64,000 nt of DNA, taken from positions 13,691-77,690 of the forward strand of contig NZ_JBLKRT010000020.1 in assembly GCF_047607445.1 (NCBI RefSeq). Direction: 5' to 3'. The translations under genes and the position numbers were made by a program. This stretch comes from Crystallibacter sulfonylureivorans_A (GTDB lineage Bacteria; Actinomycetota; Actinomycetes; Actinomycetales; Micrococcaceae). This document shows, in pieces, positions 9,461-17,452 of the stretch. Positions within the stretch are counted from its first letter, which is position 1. Every line of letters begins with the position of its first letter. The notes under the pieces are model-generated. The model was given only the letters and a program-made list of their open reading frames with translations, made no database searches and was not told the DNA's origin.

Positions 9461-9474
9461 GCACCGCCGTCGTT
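9461..9474 (-). repeat. Copy of a dispersed intergenic 14-mer
   Basis: The complement of this site reads AACGACGGCGGTGC, identical to copies at 11225-11238 and 51599-51612 (there also as its own inverted partner). A 13/14 copy lies at 13230-13243. At the other three loci the motif is within or beside a terminator-like hairpin; here no clear partner arm was seen. It lies between two divergent genes. Confidence 0.6.
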
Positions 9475-9624
9475 GTTCCCCCACGCCGTAACCAACTTAC
9501 AAGGGGTGACACGCGCCACCGTAAGATGGTGCTGGCGCCCTTCCCGTGCGGCGCCGGGACCGCACCGCCGCCCAGCTGAAGGGCCAGTCGCGGTCCTGAG
9601 GAACAAGGAAGTGGTGCCACAAGC

Positions 9625-10410
9625 ATGCTTGACCAGTCAACGATCGAGTCCATCGCCGACGAGTTGGTGGAGGCGGGGCGGACCCGGACGCCGGTGCAGC
9701 GGCTGACCGCCCGGTACCCGGAGATGACCATTGAGGACTCCTACAAGGTGCAGAACCTGTGGCGGGAGCGCAGCGAGGCTGCCGGGCGGACTCTGGCCGG
9801 CCGCAAGATCGGGCTGACCTCCAAGGCCATGCAGTACGCCACCGGCATCAGCGAACCGGACTACGGGATCATCTTCGATGACATGATCCTGGAGAACGGC
9901 TGCACGGTGAAGTGGGACCAGTACACCCACCCGCGCATCGAGGTTGAGCTGGCCTTTGTGCTCAACCGCGACGTCAAGGGCCCCAACGCCACCATCTTCG
10001 ACGTGCTGAATGCCACCGAGTACGTGGTTCCCGCGCTGGAGATCCTGGACTCCCGGATCGAGATGGAAGGCCGCACCATCGTGGACACCATCTCGGACAA
10101 TGCCGCGATGGGCGCCATGGTGATCGGCGGCAACCCGGTCCGCCCGCAGGACGTGGACCTGCGCTGGATCTCTGCCATCCTGTACAAGAACCAGACGGTG
10201 GAGGAGACCGGCGTGGCCGCCGGCGTGCTCAACCACCCGGCCGCCGGCGTCTACTGGCTGGCCAACAAGATCGCCCCGCACGGCGACCACCTCAAGGCCG
10301 GCGAAACCATCCTGGCCGGCTCCTTCACCCGCCCCATGTGGGTCCACGAAGGCGACACCGTGTTCGCGGACTACGGACAGCTGGGAACCATCACATGCCG
10401 TTTCGAGTAG
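9625..10410 (+). CDS. hpaH: 2-oxo-hept-4-ene-1,7-dioate hydratase
   Basis: A 261-residue member of the fumarylacetoacetase-fold hydratases (HpaH/MhpD type). It hydrates 2-oxo-hept-4-ene-1,7-dioate to 4-hydroxy-2-oxoheptane-1,7-dioate in the homoprotocatechuate meta-cleavage pathway. Seen: RKIGLTSKAMQ near residue 55, a PDYGIIFDDM segment, the metal-site stretch HPRIEVELAFVL (conserved Glu residues), and SFTRPMWVHEGDTVFADYG at the C-terminus. It overlaps hpaI by 16 bases. The earlier pathway genes (dioxygenase, isomerase, dehydrogenase) are not in this window. The SD before ATG 9625 is distant, so the start is moderately certain. Confidence 0.9.
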   Translation: MLDQSTIESIADELVEAGRTRTPVQRLTARYPEMTIEDSYKVQNLWRERSEAAGRTLAGRKIGLTSKAMQYATGISEPDYGIIFDDMILENGCTVKWDQYTHPRIEVELAFVLNRDVKGPNATIFDVLNATEYVVPALEILDSRIEMEGRTIVDTISDNAAMGAMVIGGNPVRPQDVDLRWISAILYKNQTVEETGVAAGVLNHPAAGVYWLANKIAPHGDHLKAGETILAGSFTRPMWVHEGDTVFADYGQLGTITCRFE

Positions 10411-11213
10411 AACCCGATCCGTCCTTCAAGGACGCACTGGCCGCCGCCGACCGCCCGCTGGCCGGCATCTGGGTCAGCTCCGGCTCGCCGCTGATCGCCG
10501 AGCTGTGCGCCGGCGCCGGCTTCGACTGGATCTTCATCGACGCCGAGCACTCCCCCAACGGGCTGGAGTCCGTGCTGGCCCAACTGCAGGCAGTGCGCGG
10601 CTACCCGGGCATCCCGGTGGTCCGTCCGCCGGTCAATGACACGGTGCTGATCAAGCAGTACCTGGACCTGGGCGCGCAGACGCTGATCATCCCGATGGTG
10701 CACACCGCCGAGCAGGCCCGGGCGGCGGTGGCAGCCACCCGCTACCCGCCGGCCGGCGTGCGCGGCGTCGGGTCCGCGCTGGCCCGGTCGGCCCGCTGGA
10801 ACCGGATTCCGGACTACCTCACCCGCGCGGAGGAAACGCTGACCCTGATCGTGCAGATCGAGTCCGCGGAGGCCGTGGAGAACGCCGCCGAGATCGCCGC
10901 GGTGGACGGCGTGGACGGCGTCTTCATCGGCCCGTCCGATCTCGCCGCGTCGATGGGCGTGATCGGGCAGCAGGAGCATCCCGAGGTGGTTGCCGGCGTG
11001 GAGAAGGCGCTGAAGGCGGCCAAGGCGGCCGGCAAGTTTGTGGGGGTCAATGCCTTCGCCGAAGCCTCGGCCCGCCGCTACATGGAGTGGGGCGCCGACT
11101 TTGTGGGCGTCGGCGCCGACGTGGCGCTGCTGGCCCGCGGCTCCGAAGCCCTGGCCGCCAAGTACCTCCCGTCGGACGGGGACAGCGCCGCAGGAACGCC
11201 GGCCAGTTACTGA
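10395..11213 (+). CDS. hpaI: 4-hydroxy-2-oxoheptanedioate aldolase (HpaI/HpcH family)
   Basis: A 272-residue class II (metal-dependent) aldolase that splits 4-hydroxy-2-oxoheptanedioate into pyruvate and succinate semialdehyde. Visible signatures: AGAGFDWIFIDAEHSPN (catalytic His), LDLGAQTLIIPMVHTAEQARAAV, the Arg-Gly turn PPAGVRGVGSALARS, the metal Glu in LIVQIESAEAVEN, and VDGVFIGPSDLAASMG. The start at ATG 10395 overlaps the end of hpaH, indicating translational coupling. The family also contains 2-dehydro-3-deoxyglucarate aldolase (GarL), so activity on hexarate intermediates cannot be excluded; adjacency to hpaH favours HpaI. Confidence 0.9.
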   Translation: MPFRVEPDPSFKDALAAADRPLAGIWVSSGSPLIAELCAGAGFDWIFIDAEHSPNGLESVLAQLQAVRGYPGIPVVRPPVNDTVLIKQYLDLGAQTLIIPMVHTAEQARAAVAATRYPPAGVRGVGSALARSARWNRIPDYLTRAEETLTLIVQIESAEAVENAAEIAAVDGVDGVFIGPSDLAASMGVIGQQEHPEVVAGVEKALKAAKAAGKFVGVNAFAEASARRYMEWGADFVGVGADVALLARGSEALAAKYLPSDGDSAAGTPASY

Positions 11214-11225
11214 TCGAAGCAGACA

Positions 11226-11277
11226 ACGACGGCGGTGCTTGGGTGGGTTTCGCAGCCCACCCAAGCACCGCTGTCGT
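11226..11277 (+). terminator. Long hairpin downstream of hpaHI
   Basis: The inverted repeat 11226-11247 / 11256-11277 forms a 22-bp stem with one G-T wobble (16 bp perfect core) around loop TTTCGCAG. It follows the hpaI stop by about 10 bases. There is no strong T-tract, as is common in actinobacterial terminators. The left arm contains the 14-mer AACGACGGCGGTGC found at other intergenic sites. Confidence 0.7.
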
Positions 11278-11349
11278 CCTGCCACGGCGTTAAGATCCCG
11301 GCGTTAAGATCGGAGCAGCGAATCTGCGCGTGGTCGAGGAGGGTGAGAA

Positions 11350-12417
11350 ATGGCAGCTGCACACGGCCGCGCACTTGGTCAGCGGGCCATGAACCCCGCC
11401 CTGGCACGCGTCTCGGCCGAGCCCGGCGGCGTCGGGCTGATCGACCACCCGCTCCGTGCGCCCGGCGCAGACGAAGTGGAGCTCAGGGTCAGCCTCTGCG
11501 GATTGTGCGGATCGGACGTCATTGTCTACCGTGCCGACCCGGCGGCGGCGTCGGTTCCGCTCGGCATGGTGCTGGGCCACGAGTCGGTCGGCTCGGTGGT
11601 CCGTGCCGGGCTGCTGGTACCGGAATGGCTCGCCCCCGGGACCCGTGTGGTGCCGATTTCCACCGTCGGCTGCGGGCACTGTGCGGCGTGCCGGGCGGAC
11701 CAGCCGCACCTCTGCGCCAGACGGTCCGGCCTGGGGCTGACCCAGCATGGACAAGCAGCCTCCCGGGCGCTGGTACCGTGGCGCAACCTGGTGCCCGTGC
11801 CGGACTCGGTCCCTGACACCACCGCGGTTCTCGCCGAGCCTGCCTCCATCGCCTGGCGGGCGGTGGCAACCGTGGCCCGGATCCAGCCCGGGGAGCGGGT
11901 AGCGGTGTCGACCACCCGCAGCATCGGCCTGCTCGCGGGCTTGATGGCACAGCGCGCCGGCGCCGCGGTGACGATGATCGGCCGTGAGGGCCCCGGGCAC
12001 CAGGCCCGAGTCGAACTGGCCGCCAGTCTGGGACTGGACAGCACCACCGGACCGCGGCCGGACAGCTATGACGTGTGGATTGAAGCGACCGGCGCGGGTA
12101 CGCATTTGGCTCGGGCCGTCGAGGAACTGCGCCCCCTGGGCCGTCTGGTCATGGTGGCGATGTACGCCACCGGAACCGCACCGGCGCCCGTGGTCCGGAC
12201 CAGTAAGAACCTTGACGTGCTGCACAGCTTCATCTCGACCCGTCCGGACTTTGAACACGCCTTGGCTTTTCTCGCCAGCCTGCCGGATCTAGGCGAGCGC
12301 CTGATTACCACCTATCCCATGGACCGGGCCGTGGAAGCACTCCGGCTGACTGCTGACGGCAGCACCGACGCCGTCGGGCGGCCGCTCATCAAAGCCGTGC
12401 TGCAGCCCAACCTGTGA
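11350..12417 (+). CDS. Zinc-dependent alcohol dehydrogenase-like (MDR family) oxidoreductase
   Basis: A 355-residue medium-chain dehydrogenase/reductase. The catalytic zinc ligand region is CGLCGSD (about residues 50-56) with LGHESVGSV following. The structural zinc lobe GCGHCAACRADQPHLC has the four spaced cysteines. The nucleotide-binding glycine motif is atypical: where GxGxxG is expected the protein has VSTTRSIGLLAG, so cofactor binding may differ or be weakened. The start at ATG 11350 is supported by GGAGGG about eight bases upstream. It is a single-gene unit ahead of the ArsR-SRPBCC gene. Substrate unknown. Confidence 0.85.
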   Translation: MAAAHGRALGQRAMNPALARVSAEPGGVGLIDHPLRAPGADEVELRVSLCGLCGSDVIVYRADPAAASVPLGMVLGHESVGSVVRAGLLVPEWLAPGTRVVPISTVGCGHCAACRADQPHLCARRSGLGLTQHGQAASRALVPWRNLVPVPDSVPDTTAVLAEPASIAWRAVATVARIQPGERVAVSTTRSIGLLAGLMAQRAGAAVTMIGREGPGHQARVELAASLGLDSTTGPRPDSYDVWIEATGAGTHLARAVEELRPLGRLVMVAMYATGTAPAPVVRTSKNLDVLHSFISTRPDFEHALAFLASLPDLGERLITTYPMDRAVEALRLTADGSTDAVGRPLIKAVLQPNL

Positions 12418-12436
12418 TCTGAAAAGGCCTCGACAT

Positions 12437-12459
12437 GTGACCAATTGGTCACCTATCAT
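12437..12459 (+). promoter_or_regulatory. Perfect palindromic operator plus -10 of the ArsR-SRPBCC gene
   Basis: GTGACCAATTGGTCAC (12437-12452) is a perfect 16-bp palindrome. It sits immediately upstream of a -10-like TATCAT (12454-12459). The ATG at 12466 lies about seven bases after the -10 and has no Shine-Dalgarno, so the transcript is probably leaderless and the operator would occlude the -35/-10 spacer. Autoregulation by the ArsR-type protein is inferred. Confidence 0.75.
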
Positions 12460-12465
12460 GGGCTT

Positions 12466-13218
12466 ATGGATGCCGTGTTCAAAGCGTTGGCGGATCCCAC
12501 CCGGCGAGAACTGCTGGATGAACTGTTCCGCGAGGACGGGCAGACCCTCACCGCGCTGGAAGCGCATTTCAACATCACGCGCTTTGGAGTCATGAAGCAC
12601 CTGAGGCAATTGGAAGAGGCCAACTTGGTGGTCACCCGCCGCCGCGGCCGGGAAAAACTCCATTTCCTCAATCCGGTGCCCATCCGGCTCATCCACGACC
12701 GCTGGGTGAGCAAGTATGCACAGCCGTGGGCCGCTGGGCTCAGCGACCTCAAATCCCGATTGGAAAATCCCATGGAAAAGATTTTCGAGATCTACATCCG
12801 CACCACCCCGGAAAAGCTCTGGGAGGCCATCACGGACAGCGAGATCAGAAGCAAGTACAACTTCGGCAACGGGATCGAGACCGACTGGACACCGGGCTCC
12901 CACTACACCATGACCAATCCCCGTGCGGATGCCCCGCTCGGCGAGGGCGAAAACCTGGAAGTGGACCCACCGCGCAAATTGGTGCAGACCATGCGTGCGC
13001 TCTGGGGCGAGGACGTGATCGCCGAAGGCACCTCGCGGGTGACCTGGGAGATCGAGCAGGTGGAGGACTCCTGCCGGCTCACCGTCACGCACGACCAGCT
13101 GCGCGAAGGCGCCAATGACCAGCTGTACGGCGGCTGGCCAATGATCCTCTCCGGGCTCAAGACCTGGCTGGAAACCGGCGAGCTGCTCACCACCCCGGGT
13201 TCGTTGATGTACACCTGA
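12466..13218 (+). CDS. ArsR-family winged-helix regulator fused to an SRPBCC (AHSA1-like) domain
   Basis: A 250-residue protein. Residues 1-95 are an ArsR-type winged helix: MDAVFKALADPTRRELLDEL, recognition region LEAHFNITRFGVMKHLRQLEEANLV and wing TRRRGREKLHFLNP. No metal-binding cysteine pair is present. From about residue 105 (MEKIFEIYIRTTPEKLWEAITD) a Bet-v1-like SRPBCC/AHSA1 domain follows, a hydrophobic-cavity fold probably used as a ligand sensor. ATG 12466 gives the canonical ArsR N-terminus. The upstream palindrome at 12437 suggests autorepression. Target genes are unknown; the preceding dehydrogenase is a candidate neighbour. Confidence 0.88.
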   Translation: MDAVFKALADPTRRELLDELFREDGQTLTALEAHFNITRFGVMKHLRQLEEANLVVTRRRGREKLHFLNPVPIRLIHDRWVSKYAQPWAAGLSDLKSRLENPMEKIFEIYIRTTPEKLWEAITDSEIRSKYNFGNGIETDWTPGSHYTMTNPRADAPLGEGENLEVDPPRKLVQTMRALWGEDVIAEGTSRVTWEIEQVEDSCRLTVTHDQLREGANDQLYGGWPMILSGLKTWLETGELLTTPGSLMYT

Positions 13219-13238
13219 GCCGGCGAACGCACGACGGC

Positions 13239-13267
13239 GGTGCCCGCCTTGCGAGGGGCCGGGCACC
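13239..13267. terminator. Hairpin between convergent arsR-SRPBCC and tetR genes
   Basis: GGTGCCCG (13239-13246) pairs with CGGGCACC (13260-13267), a stem of 8 bp around a 13-base loop, in the 59-bp gap between two converging genes. It probably acts for both strands. The 13/14 copy of the dispersed motif (13230-13243) overlaps the left arm. Confidence 0.5.
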
Positions 13268-13277
13268 CAAGCGGCCG

Positions 13278-14324
13278 CTAGCAGGAGGTCGGGCGGCCTG
13301 CCTTTTCGGCAAGCTTGGCCGCCTTCGCGGCCTGCTTCCGTGCCCGCTCACGCGCCTTACCCAGGGCTTCCCGCTCCTTACGCTGTGACTCGCGCAGCTG
13401 CTGTTCAGCTTGGCGCAGCGCGGTTTCGGCATCGCGGCGCTTTCGGGACGCCTCGCGGGCTCCGGGATCCTTCAACACGGCGGCGTCGATCTCCGGAGTC
13501 GTTGCCGCGGAGGCGCCTTCTGCACCTTCGGCAGGCGTGCCCTGTGTGCCGTTCGCGCCGTCTGCTTCCGGCTTTTGTGAGGCATCGATCCGGCCGGCTA
13601 TTCCATCCAGCACCAACTCCAAGCCGACGCCGAACGGGTCGTTGGTGCTTTCCGGGCCCAACAGGCCCAACTGCAGCACATGGGCTACCGTCGGGAACTC
13701 TTCCGGCGACACCAAAGACATCAAGACCTGTTCCTGGCTCCGCTCCACTTCGGCCAGCGCCTGGTCGTCCGGGGCAGCCTGCATGTACATGCGTTCGATC
13801 AGCGCCTGCCAGTAGCCGTAGCCACTCAACAGCAGCGTGACCGACAACCGGTCGGCGTAACTCAACGGCGTGGATTCGAAGGTGGCTAGGCCGGCGTCCA
13901 TCCAGGCCACACTGTTGGGCGTTGACGGGACCCCCTGCATGGGGATATCGAGCACCCAGGGCCGTGCCCGGTATACGGCAAGCAGCGAATGGAACCAACT
14001 CTTGGCGGCCTCCCGCCAGCCGGCCTCCGGATCGCGCCGCGGCGGCACCCCCAGCGCCTGCTCGTACATGAGCAGCACCATGTCGTCTTTGGCCGAGACA
14101 TACCGGTATAGCGACATCGTAGTGAAACCGAGCTTCGCGGCTACGGCAGTCATGGAGACGGCCGCCAGCCCCTCGGCATCGGCAATCTCCATGGCCGCGT
14201 CCACGATGCCCTCGATGCTGAGCTCCCGCTTGGGCCCACGCTGAGGCGTGGCAGCCACCCCCCACGCCAGGGCAATGCCGCGGGGGAGTTCGGGCGTTTC
14301 GTCGGCTGTCCTCATGACCTCCAT
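13278..14324 (-). CDS. TetR-family regulator with long basic coiled-coil tail
   Basis: A 348-residue protein, clearly longer than the usual ~200-230 for TetR regulators. The N-terminal HTH spans about residues 35-85 (SIEGIVDAAMEIADAEGL ... GFTTMSLYRYVSAKDDM). The ligand domain runs to about 250. The last ~60 residues are Arg/Lys/Ala/Glu-rich (REASRKRRDAETALRQAEQQ and onward) and predicted coiled coil. It is divergent from the DrrAB-type ABC exporter, with palindromes between, so it is probably its repressor. Starts at ATG 14324 or 14315 are both possible. Confidence 0.88.
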   Translation of the reverse strand: MEVMRTADETPELPRGIALAWGVAATPQRGPKRELSIEGIVDAAMEIADAEGLAAVSMTAVAAKLGFTTMSLYRYVSAKDDMVLLMYEQALGVPPRRDPEAGWREAAKSWFHSLLAVYRARPWVLDIPMQGVPSTPNSVAWMDAGLATFESTPLSYADRLSVTLLLSGYGYWQALIERMYMQAAPDDQALAEVERSQEQVLMSLVSPEEFPTVAHVLQLGLLGPESTNDPFGVGLELVLDGIAGRIDASQKPEADGANGTQGTPAEGAEGASAATTPEIDAAVLKDPGAREASRKRRDAETALRQAEQQLRESQRKEREALGKARERARKQAAKAAKLAEKAGRPTSC

Positions 14325-14357
14325 CTTCCCGCCGCGGCACCGCCCGCAGGAAATCGC

Positions 14358-14411
14358 TTGACACCGTTTCGTACAACTGTGTATGACTTAAACCCAGTTT
14401 ATAGCATAAAC
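14358..14411 (+). promoter_or_regulatory. Promoter and candidate TetR operator for the ABC exporter
   Basis: TTGACA (14358-14363), an 18-base spacer and TATGAC (14382-14387) form a sigma-70-type promoter reading toward the ABC genes. GTTTATAGCATAAAC (14397-14411) is a perfect 6-3-6 inverted repeat over the expected transcription start; a shorter TACA-N4-TGTA palindrome lies in the spacer. The location fits repression by the divergent TetR protein. Confidence 0.65.
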
Positions 14412-14458
14412 AGATTCAATCATCGGGATGCCCGATCAGATCATTTGGAGATCCAGCC

Positions 14459-15358
14459 ATGGAAGCCACCATTCGGGCACGCGGAATCCGTAAAGCCTTC
14501 GGCAAGACGACGGTGCTGAACGGAGTGGACCTGGACGTGGTCCGCGGAACCATCACCGCCGTCCTCGGCCCCAACGGAGCCGGCAAGACCACGCTGCTGA
14601 ACATCCTGTCAACGCTGATCCCGCCCGACGCCGGAACAGCATCGGTCAACGGCCATGACGTGGCGGCCAGCCCGGCGTTTGTCCGCGAGTCGATCAGCGT
14701 GACCGGACAGGCCGCTGCAGTGGACGAGATCCTGACGGCAGCCGAGAACCTCCAGATGCTGGGCCGGCTGAACGGGCTGGACCGGGCCGGGGCCCGCCGG
14801 CGCAGCCGCGCTCTGCTGGAGGACTTTGGACTGCAGGAAGCAGCCAACCGACGGGTGAGCACGTTCTCCGGCGGCATGCGTCGACGGCTGGACCTGGCCT
14901 TGGGATTGGTGGCGGCCCCGCCGGTCATCTTCCTGGACGAACCGACCACCGGACTGGACACCCGGAGCCGCAGGGCACTGTGGGACACCATCCACGGACT
15001 GCGTGCCAGCGGCGCCACAATCCTGCTGACCACTCAATACCTCGAGGAGGCGGACGAACTCGCCGACACCGTCGTTGTCATCGACGGCGGCCGAGTGGTG
15101 GCGAATGGATCGCCCGGCGAGCTCAAGGCGCAGGTGGGCGAGACCGTCGTCGAACTCAAGACGGCCGACGGCGGACTGCTGGCTTCAATCCCTACCGACG
15201 GAACGTTGCAGGGGCTGCGCGCGGCGATGGAGCAGATCGGGTCTTCGGCCGCACCCGGGACACCGGTATCGCTCCGCTCCCCCAGCCTGGACGACGTCTT
15301 CCTGCACCTGACGGATGCCGCGACACCCGGCACCGCTGCACAGAAAGCACTCCTATGA
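14459..15358 (+). CDS. ABC exporter ATP-binding protein, DrrA-like
   Basis: A 299-residue ATPase of the daunorubicin-resistance (DrrA/CcmA) type. Walker A is GPNGAGKTTLLN (residues about 38-49), signature STFSGGMRRRLDLALGL, Walker B VIFLDEPTTGLD and H-loop LLTTQYLEEADELAD. The C-terminal DrrA-type domain ends in the LRSPSLDDVFLHLT motif. SD GGAGAT precedes ATG 14459. The stop overlaps the permease start (ATGA at 15355-15358). It probably powers export of a hydrophobic compound or lipid, under control of the divergent TetR gene. Confidence 0.93.
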   Translation: MEATIRARGIRKAFGKTTVLNGVDLDVVRGTITAVLGPNGAGKTTLLNILSTLIPPDAGTASVNGHDVAASPAFVRESISVTGQAAAVDEILTAAENLQMLGRLNGLDRAGARRRSRALLEDFGLQEAANRRVSTFSGGMRRRLDLALGLVAAPPVIFLDEPTTGLDTRSRRALWDTIHGLRASGATILLTTQYLEEADELADTVVVIDGGRVVANGSPGELKAQVGETVVELKTADGGLLASIPTDGTLQGLRAAMEQIGSSAAPGTPVSLRSPSLDDVFLHLTDAATPGTAAQKALL

Positions 15359-16173
15359 CCTCCACCGACACAACTGCCTACACGCCCGGATCACTAGCGG
15401 CGCACCGGCGCCGCCCTGCCTGGCCGGTGACCAACGCCGTCCTGATCGGCCGCAGCCTCCGCCATTCGCTCCGAAACGTCGACGCCCTGCTGATGGCCAT
15501 CCTGCTGCCCGTCATCCTGATGCTGATGTTCACCTACGTGTTCGGTGGCGCCATCTCCCCGAACGGCGGATACGTGGACTATGTGGTCCCCGGGATCATC
15601 CTGACCTGCGCCGGATTCGGAGCCTCCTCAGCCGCCGTCGACACGGCCACCGACCTCGCGAACGGGATCATCGACCGCTTCCGAACCCTGCCCATCCGGA
15701 GTTCGGCGGTGCTGACCGGCCACACGGTCGCCTCGCTGGTCCGGAACCTGGTGGCCACCGCCGTCGTGATCATGGTTGCTCTGCTGGTGGGCTTCCGTCC
15801 GTCGGCCGGCCCACTGGAATGGCTGGGTGCAGCAGGGATAGTTGCCTTGTACATTCTGGCCATCACCACCCTGTTCACGGCGATCGGCGTGGTAGCCAGT
15901 TCGCCGCAGGCAGCCTCCGGCTATGGTTTTGTGCTGCTGTTCTTGCCATACCTGTCCAGCGCCTTCGTGCCGGTGGATACGATGCCGGCGTGGCTGCAGC
16001 CGCTGGCCGAGTACCAGCCCATCACCGCAGTCAACGAAACCATCCGGGCGCTGCTGATGGACACGGAAATGGAACCGTACGGCGCTGCCGCGGTGGTGTG
16101 GTGCTTGGGGATTGCCACCGTGGGCGCGGCCTGGGGAGCATGGGCCTTCCGGCGCCGGGCCGGCCGCCGGTAA
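15355..16173 (+). CDS. ABC exporter permease, DrrB-like (ABC-2)
   Basis: A 272-residue membrane permease with six predicted helices and an N-terminal cytoplasmic segment. LLMAILLPVILMLMFTYVFGG and YVDYVVPGIILTCAGFG match the ABC-2/DrrB pattern, and the late segment LPYLSSAFVPVDTMPAWLQPLAEYQPIT is the family's signature loop. ATG 15355 overlaps the DrrA stop, so synthesis is coupled. It forms the transmembrane channel for the preceding ATPase. Confidence 0.92.
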   Translation: MTSTDTTAYTPGSLAAHRRRPAWPVTNAVLIGRSLRHSLRNVDALLMAILLPVILMLMFTYVFGGAISPNGGYVDYVVPGIILTCAGFGASSAAVDTATDLANGIIDRFRTLPIRSSAVLTGHTVASLVRNLVATAVVIMVALLVGFRPSAGPLEWLGAAGIVALYILAITTLFTAIGVVASSPQAASGYGFVLLFLPYLSSAFVPVDTMPAWLQPLAEYQPITAVNETIRALLMDTEMEPYGAAAVVWCLGIATVGAAWGAWAFRRRAGRR

Positions 16174-16211
16174 CGCCGGCCACTCTTGGCCTCAGCCACC
16201 TGATCGAGGAA

Positions 16212-16253
16212 TCAGCAGGCGCCCTTTTCACGGCTGAAAAGGGCGCCTGCTGA
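16212..16253. terminator. Perfect 19-bp hairpin between converging ABC permease and gap genes
   Basis: Arms 16212-16230 and 16235-16253 pair perfectly (19 bp) around the tetraloop CGGC. The A4/T4 tracts lie inside the stem and there is no T-run downstream. It is placed symmetrically for bidirectional termination between two converging units. Confidence 0.75.
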
Positions 16254-16350
16254 ATAGTCGGTTCGGGTCCGGTGGCGTTCCGCGGCCGCTGACGCTCCGG
16301 GGGGCCCTAGGGCCGGGCTCCAGCGGAGTGCCGGGTGGAGCGGGACGAGC

Positions 16351-17370
<1,020 letters not shown>

Positions 17371-17383
17371 GGGAACTCCTTTT

Positions 17384-17398
17384 ATTTAGCGTCTAAAT
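17384..17398. promoter_or_regulatory. Palindrome in the gap / ROK divergent region
   Basis: ATTTAG-CGT-CTAAAT (17384-17398) is a perfect 6-3-6 inverted repeat, 14 bases upstream of the gap start codon and overlapping its AT-rich leader. It is a candidate operator for the divergent ROK protein; binding is inferred. Confidence 0.5.
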
Positions 17399-17452
17399 TT
17401 ATGTTCCATTACTATTATCCTGATGCTGCCCTACAAGGTCAAGGGGAACGAT

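Noticed and set aside
8721..9731. Extension of the flavodoxin-fold protein to 336 residues
   Set aside because: The additional N-terminus crosses the hpaH start and intergenic sequence and is Arg/Pro-rich without any domain.
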